This document shows positions 36,963 to 46,242 of a stretch of 64,000 nucleotides of DNA, piece by piece; the first letter of the stretch is position 1, and every line of letters begins with the position of its first letter. The position numbers and the translations under genes were made by a program. The notes under the pieces are model-generated. The model ran no database searches. It saw nothing but the letters and a program-made list of their open reading frames with translations, and was not told the origin of the DNA. This DNA is from Bacillus pumilus (GTDB lineage: Bacteria; Bacillota; Bacilli; Bacillales; Bacillaceae). The stretch spans positions 3,391,001 to 3,455,000 of the forward strand of contig NZ_CP101833.1 of NCBI RefSeq assembly GCF_024498355.1. The letters run 5' to 3'.

Positions 36963-37976
36963 TTAACCCCTCCCTTTCTTTTTTAATAAATAGAGGAAGA
37001 AAGGTGCACCGATGCAGGCTAGCAATATACCGACAGGCAATTCAACCGGGGTAAACCAGACCCGTGCCGCTGTATCTGCAAAAACCACAAGTACGCCCCC
37101 GCCCAGCATCGAAATCGGCAGCAGATACCGGTAGTCATCTCCAATTAAAAGACGGATAAAATGAGGAACGACAAGCCCGACAAACCCAATTAAACCGCTC
37201 ACGCTTACAGCCGCACCAGCTAAAAGCGCCGCCAGCGCAATTAAGAAAAACCGGGTTCGCTCTACTCTCAGGCCCAATAGCTGAGCCGATTCATCGCCAA
37301 GCAGGAGAAGATTTGCCGGCTTGATTGCAAAAAAACAAAGACACAACCCAGCCAGCGCATATGGCGACACAAAGCTAAGATGATGCCAGCTCCGCCCGTT
37401 TAATCCACCTGATAAAAAAGGCAGAACAGCCTGCACCCGCTCACTATAAAGCACCATAAACCCGTTCATGACCGCACCAAGCAGGGCATTGACTGCCACT
37501 CCCGCCAAAATCAATTTCAGCGGTGAAACGCCTTGGTCAAATGACAGCACATACACAACGAGTGCCGCTAATAAAGCGCCAAGAAAGGCTGCGGCTGGAG
37601 TCAAATACGTAAATTGCGGGAAAACAATCATGCTGAGTACAGCAGCTAAGCCCCCGCCGGCTGTGACACCAATGATTCCGGGGTCAGCGAGCGGATTTCG
37701 GACGACCCCTTGTAAAATCGCCCCTGATGCTGCGAGACAGGCCCCAACGATGAAACCAATCAGAACACGCGGCAGCCGTAAATCCATCACGATTTTTTCA
37801 TGGACAGGCTGCCCTGATTCCGTCAAAGCAGCGATCAGATCCGGCAGCGATAATTGAATAGAACCTAATGCAAGTCCTAGACATGCGCCCACACCTAAAG
37901 CGAGAAGCAGTCCCGGTATAAGCCACTTTCGTCTAGACTGTCTTTTTTGAAAATCTAACTCGGCATTCATTTTCAT
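36963..37976 (-). CDS. FecCD-type haem ABC permease (second importer)
   Basis: A 337-residue BtuC/FecCD-family permease with about ten membrane helices. Family signatures: [40 protein letters not shown] (about 65-105), [11 protein letters not shown], and the coupling region [17 protein letters not shown] near residue 265. It overlaps the upstream lipoprotein gene as ATGA and ends one base from the ATPase-IsdG gene, so these three form one importer. Confidence 0.9.
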   Translation of the reverse strand: MKMNAELDFQKRQSRRKWLIPGLLLALGVGACLGLALGSIQLSLPDLIAALTESGQPVHEKIVMDLRLPRVLIGFIVGACLAASGAILQGVVRNPLADPGIIGVTAGGGLAAVLSMIVFPQFTYLTPAAAFLGALLAALVVYVLSFDQGVSPLKLILAGVAVNALLGAVMNGFMVLYSERVQAVLPFLSGGLNGRSWHHLSFVSPYALAGLCLCFFAIKPANLLLLGDESAQLLGLRVERTRFFLIALAALLAGAAVSVSGLIGFVGLVVPHFIRLLIGDDYRYLLPISMLGGGVLVVFADTAARVWFTPVELPVGILLACIGAPFFLYLLKKKGRG

Positions 37977-38911
37977 GATGACAATCGCTTCAATCTCTTC
38001 TCTAGTTCATCAATCGCTCTTATCACTTCTGCGCCTGGATTCGTACCAAATAGATCACTAGGCAAAATCTCGACGTGTCCATTTTTGACAGCTGACACAT
38101 CGTGCCATGCCGCATTCTGTTTCATTTCGCTCATAAAGCCCGCTTTCACATCTTCTGGATTGCTGTGTGTCATCAGCAGAATGAGATCAGGATCGGCTTC
38201 GATGACCTTTTCTGCATTGATTTGAGCGTATTGAGGGAATTTTTCGAGCGCCGGTTCATTCTCAGCAATGTTCGCACCCCCAGCGATGTGCAGCAAATCC
38301 CCGCTTAAGGAATAAGGAAGTGCCGCCATATATGTGCCGGGAGCACCGTACACAACGAGTGTTTTCACTTTTTTCTTAGGCGGCTTGACCTGCTTTTTCC
38401 GCTGATCGATTTGTTCATTGAGTGCTTTTGCCTTTTGCTGCTTTTCAAGCAAATCACCAAATAACGAAATTTGACGCTGAATATCCTTCACTGAATTGGC
38501 GCTTGTCAAAAGAAGCTGTGAACCAATTCCTTCTATCGTAGAGATGTCCTTACTGTTTAATTGTTCATTCCCAAGCACAACATCAGGCTTTAAACTCGTG
38601 AGCAGCTCTACATCATATTGATGCGTTGTGCCAATCGTTTGTACGGACTTTGCCTTCTGTAACTTGTCTGGTAACTCGGTCGTTGGACGGCCGACAACCT
38701 CACCGCCTAAGGCATAAATAATGCTCATGTCTCCAGTCGATAACGAGACGATACGCTGAGGTGATTCATCAAACGACAACGTTCTGCCGGCAAAATCCTT
38801 TATCTTCAGCGCTCCTTGCGTGCTCCCTTTCTCTACCGGTGCTGCTTGACTGCATCCTCCGAGGAGAAGCATCAAAACGAGTCCCGCCACGATCACATGT
38901 GAAAATTTCAA
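37973..38911 (-). CDS. Haem-binding lipoprotein, IsdE-like (second importer)
   Basis: The 312-residue substrate-binding protein has a lipoprotein signal with lipobox LLGGC (C20). The mature part is a class III periplasmic-binding fold: SPQRIVSLSTGDMSIIYALGGEVVGRP, SLKPDVVLGNEQLN, then the long central helix and a C-terminal lobe with LPYSLSGDLLHIAGGANIA and ADPDLILLMTH. It should pass haem or another iron complex from the wall NEAT proteins to the permease encoded next. It overlaps that gene by four bases. Confidence 0.88.
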   Translation of the reverse strand: MKFSHVIVAGLVLMLLLGGCSQAAPVEKGSTQGALKIKDFAGRTLSFDESPQRIVSLSTGDMSIIYALGGEVVGRPTTELPDKLQKAKSVQTIGTTHQYDVELLTSLKPDVVLGNEQLNSKDISTIEGIGSQLLLTSANSVKDIQRQISLFGDLLEKQQKAKALNEQIDQRKKQVKPPKKKVKTLVVYGAPGTYMAALPYSLSGDLLHIAGGANIAENEPALEKFPQYAQINAEKVIEADPDLILLMTHSNPEDVKAGFMSEMKQNAAWHDVSAVKNGHVEILPSDLFGTNPGAEVIRAIDELEKRLKRLSS

Positions 38912-38929
38912 CCGTCTGTCTCTCCTTTT

Positions 38930-39679
38930 CTAGTAAACTTTCTTTAGCTTTGCCTGTACCACGAGACGCCCGCTTTTAGGTGCAAGCACATGATCACAGG
39001 TCGATAAGGTGAGGATCAGGTCATCCGTGGACACGTCTGTCTTCGTTTGATAGATCGACTTCTTACGCACGGCTTGCAAGTAGTGCGCATATTCGCCAAT
39101 ATCCTGAAAATCGGTTTGAATATAATCGAAGTCAACCGTCGTTTCATACACAGCAAAAATCTCCGCTTCGTAGCTTTGATACAGCATATCGTACTGAAAT
39201 GTCCGGTGCTCATCGAAAAAATCCCTTTTTAGATAGTTTGTGAGTCCAGCGAACATTGATCCATCCCTCATCCGATGGCCATACACTACTGTATTTGGAC
39301 TTTCATGTAAGACGTCGTTTCGATAATCCATAAAGATACTGCCTGCCCGGGTATCGTTCTTTAAATAATTGCGAGTTAAGTAGAATGCATTATCGCGTGA
39401 TTGAACAATCGGGTATTGAATCATTGTGCCCTTCATATTGATCCAGCCGACAATGTCGTCATTCACCTTTCGCAGCTCATCAAATGACGTACGAATCTTT
39501 CCCGGTTCCCGCTTTTCATTCATTTCTTCTTGTCCATACATCGTCTGGGCCTTTGCAAGCACTTGACGATTTTGATAATAGCCGAAGAGTTCTAAGCCGA
39601 TGGCCGTACCGCTATAAATGAATACACCTAAACAGACGATCGTCAGCATCCGCTGCCAAAGCCGTTTTCCTCGTTTCAC
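38930..39679 (-). CDS. srtB: Class B sortase
   Basis: A 249-residue membrane-anchored transpeptidase with one N-terminal helix (about 8-28). The class B catalytic triad is readable: YGHRMRDGSMF (His), LTLSTCDHV (Cys) and SGRLVVQAK (Arg), with the extra helical insert typical of SrtB between them. Its substrates should be the NPQTG and NPKTG NEAT proteins encoded upstream in the same locus. In staphylococci and B. anthracis srtB has the same place and job. Confidence 0.92.
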   Translation of the reverse strand: MKRGKRLWQRMLTIVCLGVFIYSGTAIGLELFGYYQNRQVLAKAQTMYGQEEMNEKREPGKIRTSFDELRKVNDDIVGWINMKGTMIQYPIVQSRDNAFYLTRNYLKNDTRAGSIFMDYRNDVLHESPNTVVYGHRMRDGSMFAGLTNYLKRDFFDEHRTFQYDMLYQSYEAEIFAVYETTVDFDYIQTDFQDIGEYAHYLQAVRKKSIYQTKTDVSTDDLILTLSTCDHVLAPKSGRLVVQAKLKKVY

Positions 39680-39705
39680 ACTGTCTCACCTGCTTTTTGC
39701 ACAGC

Positions 39706-40476
39706 TTATATACCAACAGGCACGATGTACATCCCTGTTTCTGCATCCTGTCTAATCGTGACGGACACATGATAAATGTGCCGCACCATCTCTTCAGTTA
39801 ACACATCGTTTGGCTGTCCTTCACTGATGATCTGTCCATCCTTCATTGCAATGATGACATCGCTGTAGCGAACAGCCTGATTCATATCGTGCAGCACCAT
39901 GACAATCGTTAATCCATGCACAACATTGAGCTCTCGAATGAGCTCAAGAATGTCAAATTGATAGTAAATATCCAAATAAGTTGTCGGTTCATCTAGGAAA
40001 AGGATCGGTGTTTTTTGCGCAAGTGCCATTGCAATCCATACACGCTGCCGTTCCCCACCTGATAGTGAGGCGAGCGGCACTTTTCGTTTTTCCGTTAGCT
40101 TTGTACTGGACAGCGCCCACTCAATCGCTCTCTCATCCTCTTCCTTGTCATCCCCGCGCATCGTCTGGTACGGCGTTCTCCCAAATGCCACGACCCGTTC
40201 GATCGTTAAATCAAGCGGCGCTTCATTTTGCTGATGAACGACAGCGAGCTTTTTTGCCAGTTCCCTTGGCTTGAACGCACTCAGCTCTTGGCCATCTAAG
40301 TGAATCTGTCCTTTATTGGGACAATGATTATTCGCCATCAAGGAAAGCAGCGTGGATTTTCCCGAGCCATTTGGACCGATAATGGTTGTGATTTTCCCCT
40401 GTTCAATCTGTGTTGTGACCGATTGAACGATGCTCTTCTGCTGGTCATAGGAGAATGACACCTCACGAATGTCCAT
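39706..40476 (-). CDS. Haem ABC importer ATPase (first importer)
   Basis: A 256-residue FecE/FhuC-family ATPase: Walker [11 protein letters not shown]-loop VVHQQNEAPLDLTI, signature LSGGERQRVWIA, Walker [13 protein letters not shown] and the switch histidine in MVLHDMNQAVR. Unlike the second ATPase it has no oxygenase extension, ending normally at YIVPVGI. It overlaps the permease gene before it by 14 bases. Confidence 0.92.
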   Translation of the reverse strand: MDIREVSFSYDQQKSIVQSVTTQIEQGKITTIIGPNGSGKSTLLSLMANNHCPNKGQIHLDGQELSAFKPRELAKKLAVVHQQNEAPLDLTIERVVAFGRTPYQTMRGDDKEEDERAIEWALSSTKLTEKRKVPLASLSGGERQRVWIAMALAQKTPILFLDEPTTYLDIYYQFDILELIRELNVVHGLTIVMVLHDMNQAVRYSDVIIAMKDGQIISEGQPNDVLTEEMVRHIYHVSVTIRQDAETGMYIVPVGI

Positions 40477-41449
40477 GGAGACGGTCCCCCCTTCTTAATA
40501 AAAAGATAAGAAACGGCCCGCCAATGACGGCCATGATCGTAGAAGCAGGGATTTCATTTGGTGCTACAAGCGTTCTGCCAAGCGTATCAGCTGTCAAAAT
40601 GAGCAAAGCCCCACTTAACGCAGAAAATGGAATCAGTACCCGGTGATCCGAGCCGACAAGCCTTCTTGAAATGTGCGGAATGAGCAAGCCGACAAAGGCA
40701 ATCACACCCGCTACCGCAGCTGTCACCGCTGCTAGTAAAACCGCAGTCATTGAAATCAAAAGGCGCATTCTGGTCACACGCAATCCTAAATTTTTCGCCG
40801 TCTTATCCTGAAGAGCCAAGAGGTTACACCATCTGCTAAAGAAAAGTGCAACGACAAGGCCAACGATGCCATAGACGCCAATTAAACGGACATCTCCCCA
40901 CGTTTTCATCGTGAGATTCGACTGCCCTGACTGATTCATCGTGATATTGAAATAGCTGCAAATGGTAACAAATGCTTCTGCCATCCCTGTAAACATGGCA
41001 TTGATGGCGATCCCAACCAAAATCATACGGATTGGGCTCAAACCACCCTTCCAAGACAGAACGTATACAAGAAAACATGCAATGCCCCCGCCTAATACCG
41101 AAAATAAAGGAGAGTAGAAATAAAATTGAGGAAGCGCTGTAATCGCCATTAAAGAAAAGAAGCTGGCTCCTGATGAAATACCAATGACGCCGGCATCAGC
41201 TAATGGATTCCTCATGACCGACTGCAATAGTACACCGGAGACAGATAAGGCTGCCCCTGTAAACATCGCGATGAGCATGCGGGGGATTCTCAAATCTTTA
41301 ATGATTTCTACCTGTGCATGTTGACCGGTGATGAGCCCTTCCAATAATTCAATCGGAGTGACATGAATACTCCCAGTAATGGCAGAATAAATAAAAACGC
41401 CAACCAGTAAGAGACTGACTATCAGAAATAAAATCCCTGTTTTTTTCAT
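40463..41449 (-). CDS. isdF: FecCD-type haem ABC permease (first importer)
   Basis: A 328-residue FecCD-family permease with about nine to ten helices. Signatures are KDLRIPRMLIAMFTGAALSVSGVLLQSVMRNPLADAGVIGI (about 46-86), INAMFTGMAEAF and AGVIAFVGLLIPHISRRLVG near residue 248. It follows the IsdE-like lipoprotein gene by 33 bases and precedes its ATPase. Haem rather than siderophore is inferred from the NEAT context. Confidence 0.9.
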   Translation of the reverse strand: MKKTGILFLIVSLLLVGVFIYSAITGSIHVTPIELLEGLITGQHAQVEIIKDLRIPRMLIAMFTGAALSVSGVLLQSVMRNPLADAGVIGISSGASFFSLMAITALPQFYFYSPLFSVLGGGIACFLVYVLSWKGGLSPIRMILVGIAINAMFTGMAEAFVTICSYFNITMNQSGQSNLTMKTWGDVRLIGVYGIVGLVVALFFSRWCNLLALQDKTAKNLGLRVTRMRLLISMTAVLLAAVTAAVAGVIAFVGLLIPHISRRLVGSDHRVLIPFSALSGALLILTADTLGRTLVAPNEIPASTIMAVIGGPFLIFLLRRGDRLHGHS

Positions 41450-41482
41450 CTTGAACGTCCTTTTATCATTAAGATTCGCCGC

Positions 41483-42370
41483 TTATGACGGATACAACAT
41501 ACGTGTCAATTCCTCTAATGCCTCTGCTGCCTTTAAATTGCCTGTTGTCCCGAATAAGCTTTCTTCTAGGTCGTACACCCGGTCTTGTTTTACCGCGTTA
41601 AAATGCTTCCAGATGTCATTTGTTTTGAATTCTTGATCAAACATGCGGACGACTTCATCTGGCATCCCATGTGCGGCCCGGAGAATGATATCTGGATTGG
41701 CTTTTTGTAAATACTCTGTATTGGATGCCAAATACTCCATTTTTTCACCTTTGACAATGTTCTCTCCTCCTGCGATACGCACAAGATCACCGATATATGA
41801 ATTCTCTGTCGCCACCAAATAACTGCCTGGTACACCAAGCAGAATCAGAACGGACGGTTTGCGCTTTCCCTTCGTCCTCTCTTGTATGTCTTTCTTTTTT
41901 TGTTCAAAGTCAGACACAATGCGTTTGGCTTGTTTCTTTCTGTCATACTGATCACCAAGCTTCGTGATGGCCTTCTCCATGTTGTCCAGGCTTTCAAGAT
42001 TTAAGTATGTGGCAGGGACACCTGCTTGTTGAAAGGGTGTCTCTAAATCATATTGAAGGGTCGTGACAGACAGGACATCTGTCGGTTGAAGTGATTGGAT
42101 GATTTCCATGTCCGGGCTCATTGGATTGCCGACTTCTGGCAGTCCTTTGTAACGAGCTGGCAAGGATTTTTGACTTGTTGGCACCCCGACAAGATCCACC
42201 TCTAAAGCATCCATGATCTCCACAGCAGCTACAGTCGTTGCCACAATCCGCGCATTTGATTCCGCGCTTTTCTTGCCTTTCGCTGAGCTTTCAGCCGACT
42301 GTGAGCACCCCGACAAGATCACGCACACACTTAAAGCAGCGATCAGGGAACGTGACATTCGATGCTTCAA
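41483..42370 (-). CDS. isdE: Haem-binding lipoprotein IsdE-like (first importer)
   Basis: A 295-residue lipoprotein with signal peptide and lipobox LSGC. The binding fold is visible as NARIVATTVAAVEIMDALEVDLVGVP, GNPMSPDMEIIQSLQPTDVLS, GVPATYLNLESLDNMEKAITKLGDQY and ENSYIGDLVRIAGGENIV. It stands first in the import half of the locus and should accept haem from the wall NEAT proteins. Confidence 0.9.
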   Translation of the reverse strand: MKHRMSRSLIAALSVCVILSGCSQSAESSAKGKKSAESNARIVATTVAAVEIMDALEVDLVGVPTSQKSLPARYKGLPEVGNPMSPDMEIIQSLQPTDVLSVTTLQYDLETPFQQAGVPATYLNLESLDNMEKAITKLGDQYDRKKQAKRIVSDFEQKKKDIQERTKGKRKPSVLILLGVPGSYLVATENSYIGDLVRIAGGENIVKGEKMEYLASNTEYLQKANPDIILRAAHGMPDEVVRMFDQEFKTNDIWKHFNAVKQDRVYDLEESLFGTTGNLKAAEALEELTRMLYPS

Positions 42371-42445
42371 AAACAGAAGCCTCCTTTCGAAAAAAGAGAG
42401 TGGATGCGCCGAGAGAAATGGCGCATCTCACTTAAAATAAACCAT

Positions 42446-44209
42446 CTATCTTGCCTTAGTTTGATACTTTCTCACGAGCACGAATAACGACCCGCCGAAT
42501 AAAAGAATATACCCCCAGAGAAGAGAGGGATCTCCTGTTTTCGGATTCAGCTGGCCTGTCTCAGACTTGGTTTGGTCATCTGATGGCGTAAATGTCATCT
42601 GCTCTGCGCCCGTTTCCTCTGGTGCCAGATTCACAAGCTGATTCGTTTGAGAATCGTGATCATTTGGATTTTTGACAAAGCCGATACTCTCATCGTCTCC
42701 GATAACCGTGGCAATCCCGCTGCCTTCACCATGTGCGATTCCTTTCGTGTCATAGATAAGTTTGACATCGTACTTCTCATGGTAATTCGCAGCTGGAATG
42801 TCAATTTTCACACGTGCTTCCTGGTCACCGCTTAAACTTTTTGCTTCATATTGAATCACTCGTGTATCTGCTTTTTGATCTGTTTTTGCGACAAGAGTCT
42901 CTTCATATTTCCCGCCTGTCCCTACTTGGAAGGATGTGATGGCTGAGCTGTTCTTCACTGTATATGAAACGAAATGGCGGCCATTTTTCACCACCAATGT
43001 CGCAGGGCTCACGACGTAATCGTTCATACGAGAAGGCTCATCCTTGTCTGCTTTCTTCATTGAAAAAGGAAGCTTGTATACACCATCTTTTAGCTGAGCT
43101 GTCTCTTGACCAGCTCCACCGTTATTTGTTTCTGGTGCTGGTGTATTTGGTTTTGGTGTTTCTGGAGTGGCTGGTGTTTCTTCCTCTACCTGACCGTCCT
43201 TAAGTGGAGAGATACTCTTTGAATCAAATTGAAAACGAATATCGTAGGTTTGGTCATAATTAGCAGCTGCCACCACAATGTGTACTTTTCCTTTAACCGC
43301 TTTTTTCAAATCAGCCACATCAAATGAGACGACTCTTGTGTTCTTTGCTTGATCTGTGCCGACGGTCTTCACTTCTTGATAAGAGCCGTTTTTCTCTGTT
43401 TTCAAAGAAGCAACAGACGTATTGTCCTTCACCGTAAAGGAAATGGTTTGCTTTCCGTTTTTGACGGTTAAGGATGCAGGATGTGAGAAGTATTGGTTCA
43501 TCCGAGATGCCTCGTCCTCATCCCCTTTTAGCACACTGTAATTGACACGATACACACCATCTTTTAATTGATTTTGCGCAGAATCATCTGGCTTTGTACC
43601 GTTTTGATCATCTGGTTTTGTTTCGTTATCGTCTGGCTTTGTGCCATTTTGATCATCTGGTTTTGTTTCGCTATCGTCTGGCTTTGTGCCATTTTGATCA
43701 TCTGGTTTTGTTTCGTTATCGTCTGGCTTTGCAGGCGTGACGAGTGTTAGACTGCTTTGATCGAATGCGAGCTGTACGTCATACGCTTCGTCATAAATAA
43801 AACCGCCTAAATCCCAGTAAATTTTGACCCAGCCGTTTAATTTTGCTGATAAGTCGGCTACATCAAATTTGATCACACGTGTATTGGCTGTTTCATCCTC
43901 ACTGACCGTTTCAGTGGTGACGAGAGCGCCATTTTGTTCGACCTTGAAATCTGTGATTTCTTTGCTTTGCTTCAGCGTGACATAGGCTGTCGTCTTGCCA
44001 TTTTCCACGATCAGCTTAGCTGGCTTTTCTGTATAAGTATCCATCATGGACGCTTCTGTGCTGCCATTTTTTAAAATAGTGAATCCAACTGTGTATTCAC
44101 CATCAACGAATGATGCCGCTTGAGCCGTTCCTTGAGGAATCTGAAACGCAGTCAACAAACTGAATAAAACGAGCAGAATGGCTGCCTTTAGATGAAAAAG
44201 ACGTTTCAA
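42446..44209 (-). CDS. Cell-wall haem protein with three NEAT domains, NPKTG anchor
   Basis: The 587-residue precursor has a signal peptide (to about 31) and three NEAT domains at about 33-155, 215-335 and 375-490. Each keeps the haem-ligand YxxxY strand: YDEAYDVQLAF, YDQTYDIRFQF and YHEKYDVKLIY. Each also keeps an S-containing lip helix (EASMMDTY, EASRMNQYF, EPSRMNDY), so all three may bind haem. Domains 1 and 2 are joined by an Asp/Pro-rich linker of alternating KPDDNET/KPDDQNGT units. The C-terminus has NPKTG, a hydrophobic segment and a basic tail, a SrtB-type sorting signal. It should take haem from host or environmental haemoproteins and relay it inward. Confidence 0.92.
   Translation of the reverse strand: MKRLFHLKAAILLVLFSLLTAFQIPQGTAQAASFVDGEYTVGFTILKNGSTEASMMDTYTEKPAKLIVENGKTTAYVTLKQSKEITDFKVEQNGALVTTETVSEDETANTRVIKFDVADLSAKLNGWVKIYWDLGGFIYDEAYDVQLAFDQSSLTLVTPAKPDDNETKPDDQNGTKPDDSETKPDDQNGTKPDDNETKPDDQNGTKPDDSAQNQLKDGVYRVNYSVLKGDEDEASRMNQYFSHPASLTVKNGKQTISFTVKDNTSVASLKTEKNGSYQEVKTVGTDQAKNTRVVSFDVADLKKAVKGKVHIVVAAANYDQTYDIRFQFDSKSISPLKDGQVEEETPATPETPKPNTPAPETNNGGAGQETAQLKDGVYKLPFSMKKADKDEPSRMNDYVVSPATLVVKNGRHFVSYTVKNSSAITSFQVGTGGKYEETLVAKTDQKADTRVIQYEAKSLSGDQEARVKIDIPAANYHEKYDVKLIYDTKGIAHGEGSGIATVIGDDESIGFVKNPNDHDSQTNQLVNLAPEETGAEQMTFTPSDDQTKSETGQLNPKTGDPSLLWGYILLFGGSLFVLVRKYQTKAR
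43565..43735 (-). repeat. Coding minisatellite in the NEAT linker
   Basis: Repeating units encoding KPDD-(N/S)ET and KPDDQNGT alternate here. The DNA units are nearly identical, so copy number may vary by slippage or recombination. Confidence 0.8.
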
Positions 44210-44228
44210 AAGGTGACACTTCCTTCCG

Positions 44229-44888
44229 TTAATGCTTGATGATCCACTTTCTTGCTAAAAACCCGCCTGAACATAAGACAAGCACAAGGAGCCAACCCGT
44301 CTGGCTTGTATCACCAGTTTGCGGATTCTCTTCTTGTTTCGTATGAGTGGATGAATCAGATTTTTTGGTTGATTCCTTTGATGATTGCTGGCTTTCTGCT
44401 GCACCCGCTGTTTCGTTTGAGCTGTTAGAAGAAAGTGCCTTGATGCTGCTTTCATCGAATTTCAGCTGAATTGTATAATTATGATCATAGTCAGCAGATT
44501 TTACAGTGACATGAATTTTTGACTTGATTGGTTTAGACAAGCTCTGTGCTTGGAATTGAACGAGCCTTGTATTGGCTTTTTTATTCGTTGAAAGAACCGT
44601 TGTATCGACATAGCCGCCATTTCCCGGAACTTTAAATTCCGTCACCCAGCTGCTATTTTTAATGGTCATTTGCACTGTCAGCTTTCCATTTTTCACGATC
44701 ACTTTAGCCGGCTTCAGCCAGTAATCATTTGCCATTGAGACCGCATTTCCTTCAGCCTTCAGCACAGTATAGTTGACGGAGTATGTACCATCATTTAAAG
44801 AGGCAGCTTGTGCATTTGAAAAAGGCAGTATGAGTGCCAATAAAAAAGCGGCCATGAAGGCTGGCAGTCTTATCCATTTTTTCATCAA
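44229..44888 (-). CDS. isdC: IsdC-like wall NEAT protein with NPQTG anchor
   Basis: A 219-residue precursor with signal peptide (to about 29), one NEAT domain (about 30-150, ligand strand YDHNYTIQLKF), a Ser/Lys-rich wall-spanning linker and the class B sorting motif NPQTG followed by a hydrophobic segment and KWIIKH. Size and layout match IsdC, the central wall conduit that hands haem to IsdE. TTG 44888 or ATG 44885 is the start; both follow GGAGG. Confidence 0.9.
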   Translation of the reverse strand: MMKKWIRLPAFMAAFLLALILPFSNAQAASLNDGTYSVNYTVLKAEGNAVSMANDYWLKPAKVIVKNGKLTVQMTIKNSSWVTEFKVPGNGGYVDTTVLSTNKKANTRLVQFQAQSLSKPIKSKIHVTVKSADYDHNYTIQLKFDESSIKALSSNSSNETAGAAESQQSSKESTKKSDSSTHTKQEENPQTGDTSQTGWLLVLVLCSGGFLARKWIIKH

Positions 44889-44905
44889 GCGAATTTCCTC
44901 CCTTT

Positions 44906-45364
44906 TTATTGAACAGTTGCTGCATCAAACTTGAGGCGAATGTCATAATTGCCTGTATATCCGATGACCGGCACAGTCACACTCACTTTTGCTGGTACGA
45001 CTTCTGTCAGACTGGACACATTGAATTCTACCGTTCTTTTATTGGCAGCTGTGTTCGTACTGATCACCTTCGTATCTTTGTAAACACCTTGATCCAGTGT
45101 TTTAAAGCTTGTGATCCAAGAGCTATTGGTTAACGTGACTTGCGCTTTGATTTTCCCATCCTTCACGACAAGCTTGGCTGGTTTTTCAAAATACGTATTC
45201 GCTGTTGAAGTCGAATCGCTATCTGCTTTCCATACCACATATTGCGCTGAATATTGACCATCTGCTAAGCCTGCTGCTGAGGCAGAGCTAACCGGAGCTA
45301 AAGCAAATAATAGAACAAAGCTAAAGAATAATAATACGTGTGACGTTGGACGAAGTGCTTTCAT
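44906..45364 (-). CDS. Secreted single-NEAT haemophore, IsdX1-like
   Basis: The 152-residue precursor has a signal peptide (to about 30) and one NEAT domain with the YTGNYDIRLKF haem strand, and no sorting signal or membrane tail. It should therefore be released, like the B. anthracis haemophore IsdX1, which has about the same length. It is the first gene of the operon, behind two Fur boxes. An alternative is a wall-associated, non-covalently held NEAT protein. Confidence 0.88.
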   Translation of the reverse strand: MKALRPTSHVLLFFSFVLLFALAPVSSASAAGLADGQYSAQYVVWKADSDSTSTANTYFEKPAKLVVKDGKIKAQVTLTNSSWITSFKTLDQGVYKDTKVISTNTAANKRTVEFNVSSLTEVVPAKVSVTVPVIGYTGNYDIRLKFDAATVQ

Positions 45365-45385
45365 GTGAACCCTCCTAATTGATAT

Positions 45386-45400
45386 TGATAATTATTCTCA
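45386..45400. promoter_or_regulatory. Fur box, promoter-proximal
   Basis: TGATAATTATTCTCA matches the 7-1-7 Fur consensus TGATAATNATTATCA at 13 of 14 fixed positions and lies about 22 bases before the first isd start codon. Confidence 0.82.
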
Positions 45401-45457
45401 ATAGACAATAAAAAAAATAACCTTCATAAGTGTTGAGATCACACTTATAGATGATTA

Positions 45458-45472
45458 TGATAATCATTATCA
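45458..45472. promoter_or_regulatory. Fur box, perfect
   Basis: TGATAATCATTATCA is a perfect 7-1-7 Fur site, 94 bases upstream of the first isd gene. With the proximal site it implies tight iron repression of the whole locus. Confidence 0.9.
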
Positions 45473-45697
45473 ATTGTGTTGAAAAAATAAATCTTTGCTT
45501 CCAAAAAGTCAAAGATGTCTGCTTCCAAATGATGGATCGATATTTATTTTAGGCAATCTGTCCCATTCATAATACCATGGCATAACCTCCATTCCATTAC
45601 AGGGAAAAGAACCCTCTTCTCCTTGATATTATATGATGGATGAATTTATTGTCAACATCATTTTTCATACTATTGTCTTAGATTTCTGGAAAATCAC

Positions 45698-45731
45698 AAA
45701 AAAAAATTTCGATCAGGTGCACTGATCGAAA
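45698..45731 (-). terminator. Terminator of the HxlR-type regulator gene
   Basis: TTTCGATCAG/CTGATCGAAA is a perfect 10-bp hairpin with a run of nine T on the minus strand, just behind the regulator stop. Confidence 0.9.
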
Positions 45732-45735
45732 TCGA

Positions 45736-46068
45736 TTAGGAAGGGACATGTTCCCCTTTTTTGCTGTTTTTTCGCTCTAAAGACCATGCGTACATTTCAC
45801 GAATAATCGGTTCGATTTTCTTCCCTTGCGCTGTTAATTTATATTCAATCCGCACCGGAATGTCGGGGTATACTTTTTTCTCAACGAGCCCTTCAGCTTC
45901 TAAATCCTTCAGCCTTTCTGATAATAATCTTCCGCTGATGTTCATTTCATTTTCAAGCTGACAAAAACGCTTGGGCCCTGTGAGAAGCTGATTGATGATG
46001 AGAATCACCCACTTCTTGCCTAGAATTTCCATGGCATCTGTAATTGGGCAGCCGTCCACTTGAGCCAT
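45736..46068 (-). CDS. HxlR-family winged-helix regulator
   Basis: A 110-residue regulator from ATG 46068 (MAQVDGCPITDAMEILGKKW), behind GGAGGGAG. The HxlR signature is complete: a cysteine near the start (GCPI), ILGKKWVILIINQLLTGPKRFCQLE, the recognition helix SGRLLSERLKDLEAEGLV and the wing YPDIPVRIEYKLTAQGK. In B. subtilis CatR and YodB, relatives of this type sense quinones or diamide through the N-terminal cysteine; C7 here could do the same. It is divergent from the dioxygenase-rib operon and probably represses it. Confidence 0.85.
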   Translation of the reverse strand: MAQVDGCPITDAMEILGKKWVILIINQLLTGPKRFCQLENEMNISGRLLSERLKDLEAEGLVEKKVYPDIPVRIEYKLTAQGKKIEPIIREMYAWSLERKNSKKGEHVPS

Positions 46069-46121
46069 ACTTACTCCCTCCTGCCTTTCTCTCTTTTTTT
46101 CATTATAACACAATTAATTAC

Positions 46122-46168
46122 TTGAAATAAGTCACTAACTATTATATAGTTTAGTTACTAAAAGTAAC
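46122..46168 (+). promoter_or_regulatory. Promoter and operator of the dioxygenase-ribA-ribD operon
   Basis: TTGAAA (46122-46127), a 17-base spacer and TATAGT (46145-46150) form a sigma-A promoter. GTTACTAAAAGTAAC (46154-46168), a perfect inverted repeat, covers the start region and is the likely binding site of the divergent HxlR regulator. Confidence 0.7.
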
Positions 46169-46242
46169 AAGGTATACATTTTTATAGATTTTCAAAACCA
46201 TTTGAACATGCCGATGCATATATCATGAAGGAGCTGACCAGC

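Noticed and set aside
43565..43735. CRISPR-like array
   Set aside because: The regular repeats are in frame and encode a Pro/Asp-rich protein linker; there are no unique spacers.
46170..46242. FMN riboswitch before the ribA/ribD operon
   Set aside because: The leader between promoter and start is too short and lacks the conserved RFN element; control by the HxlR site explains the operon better.
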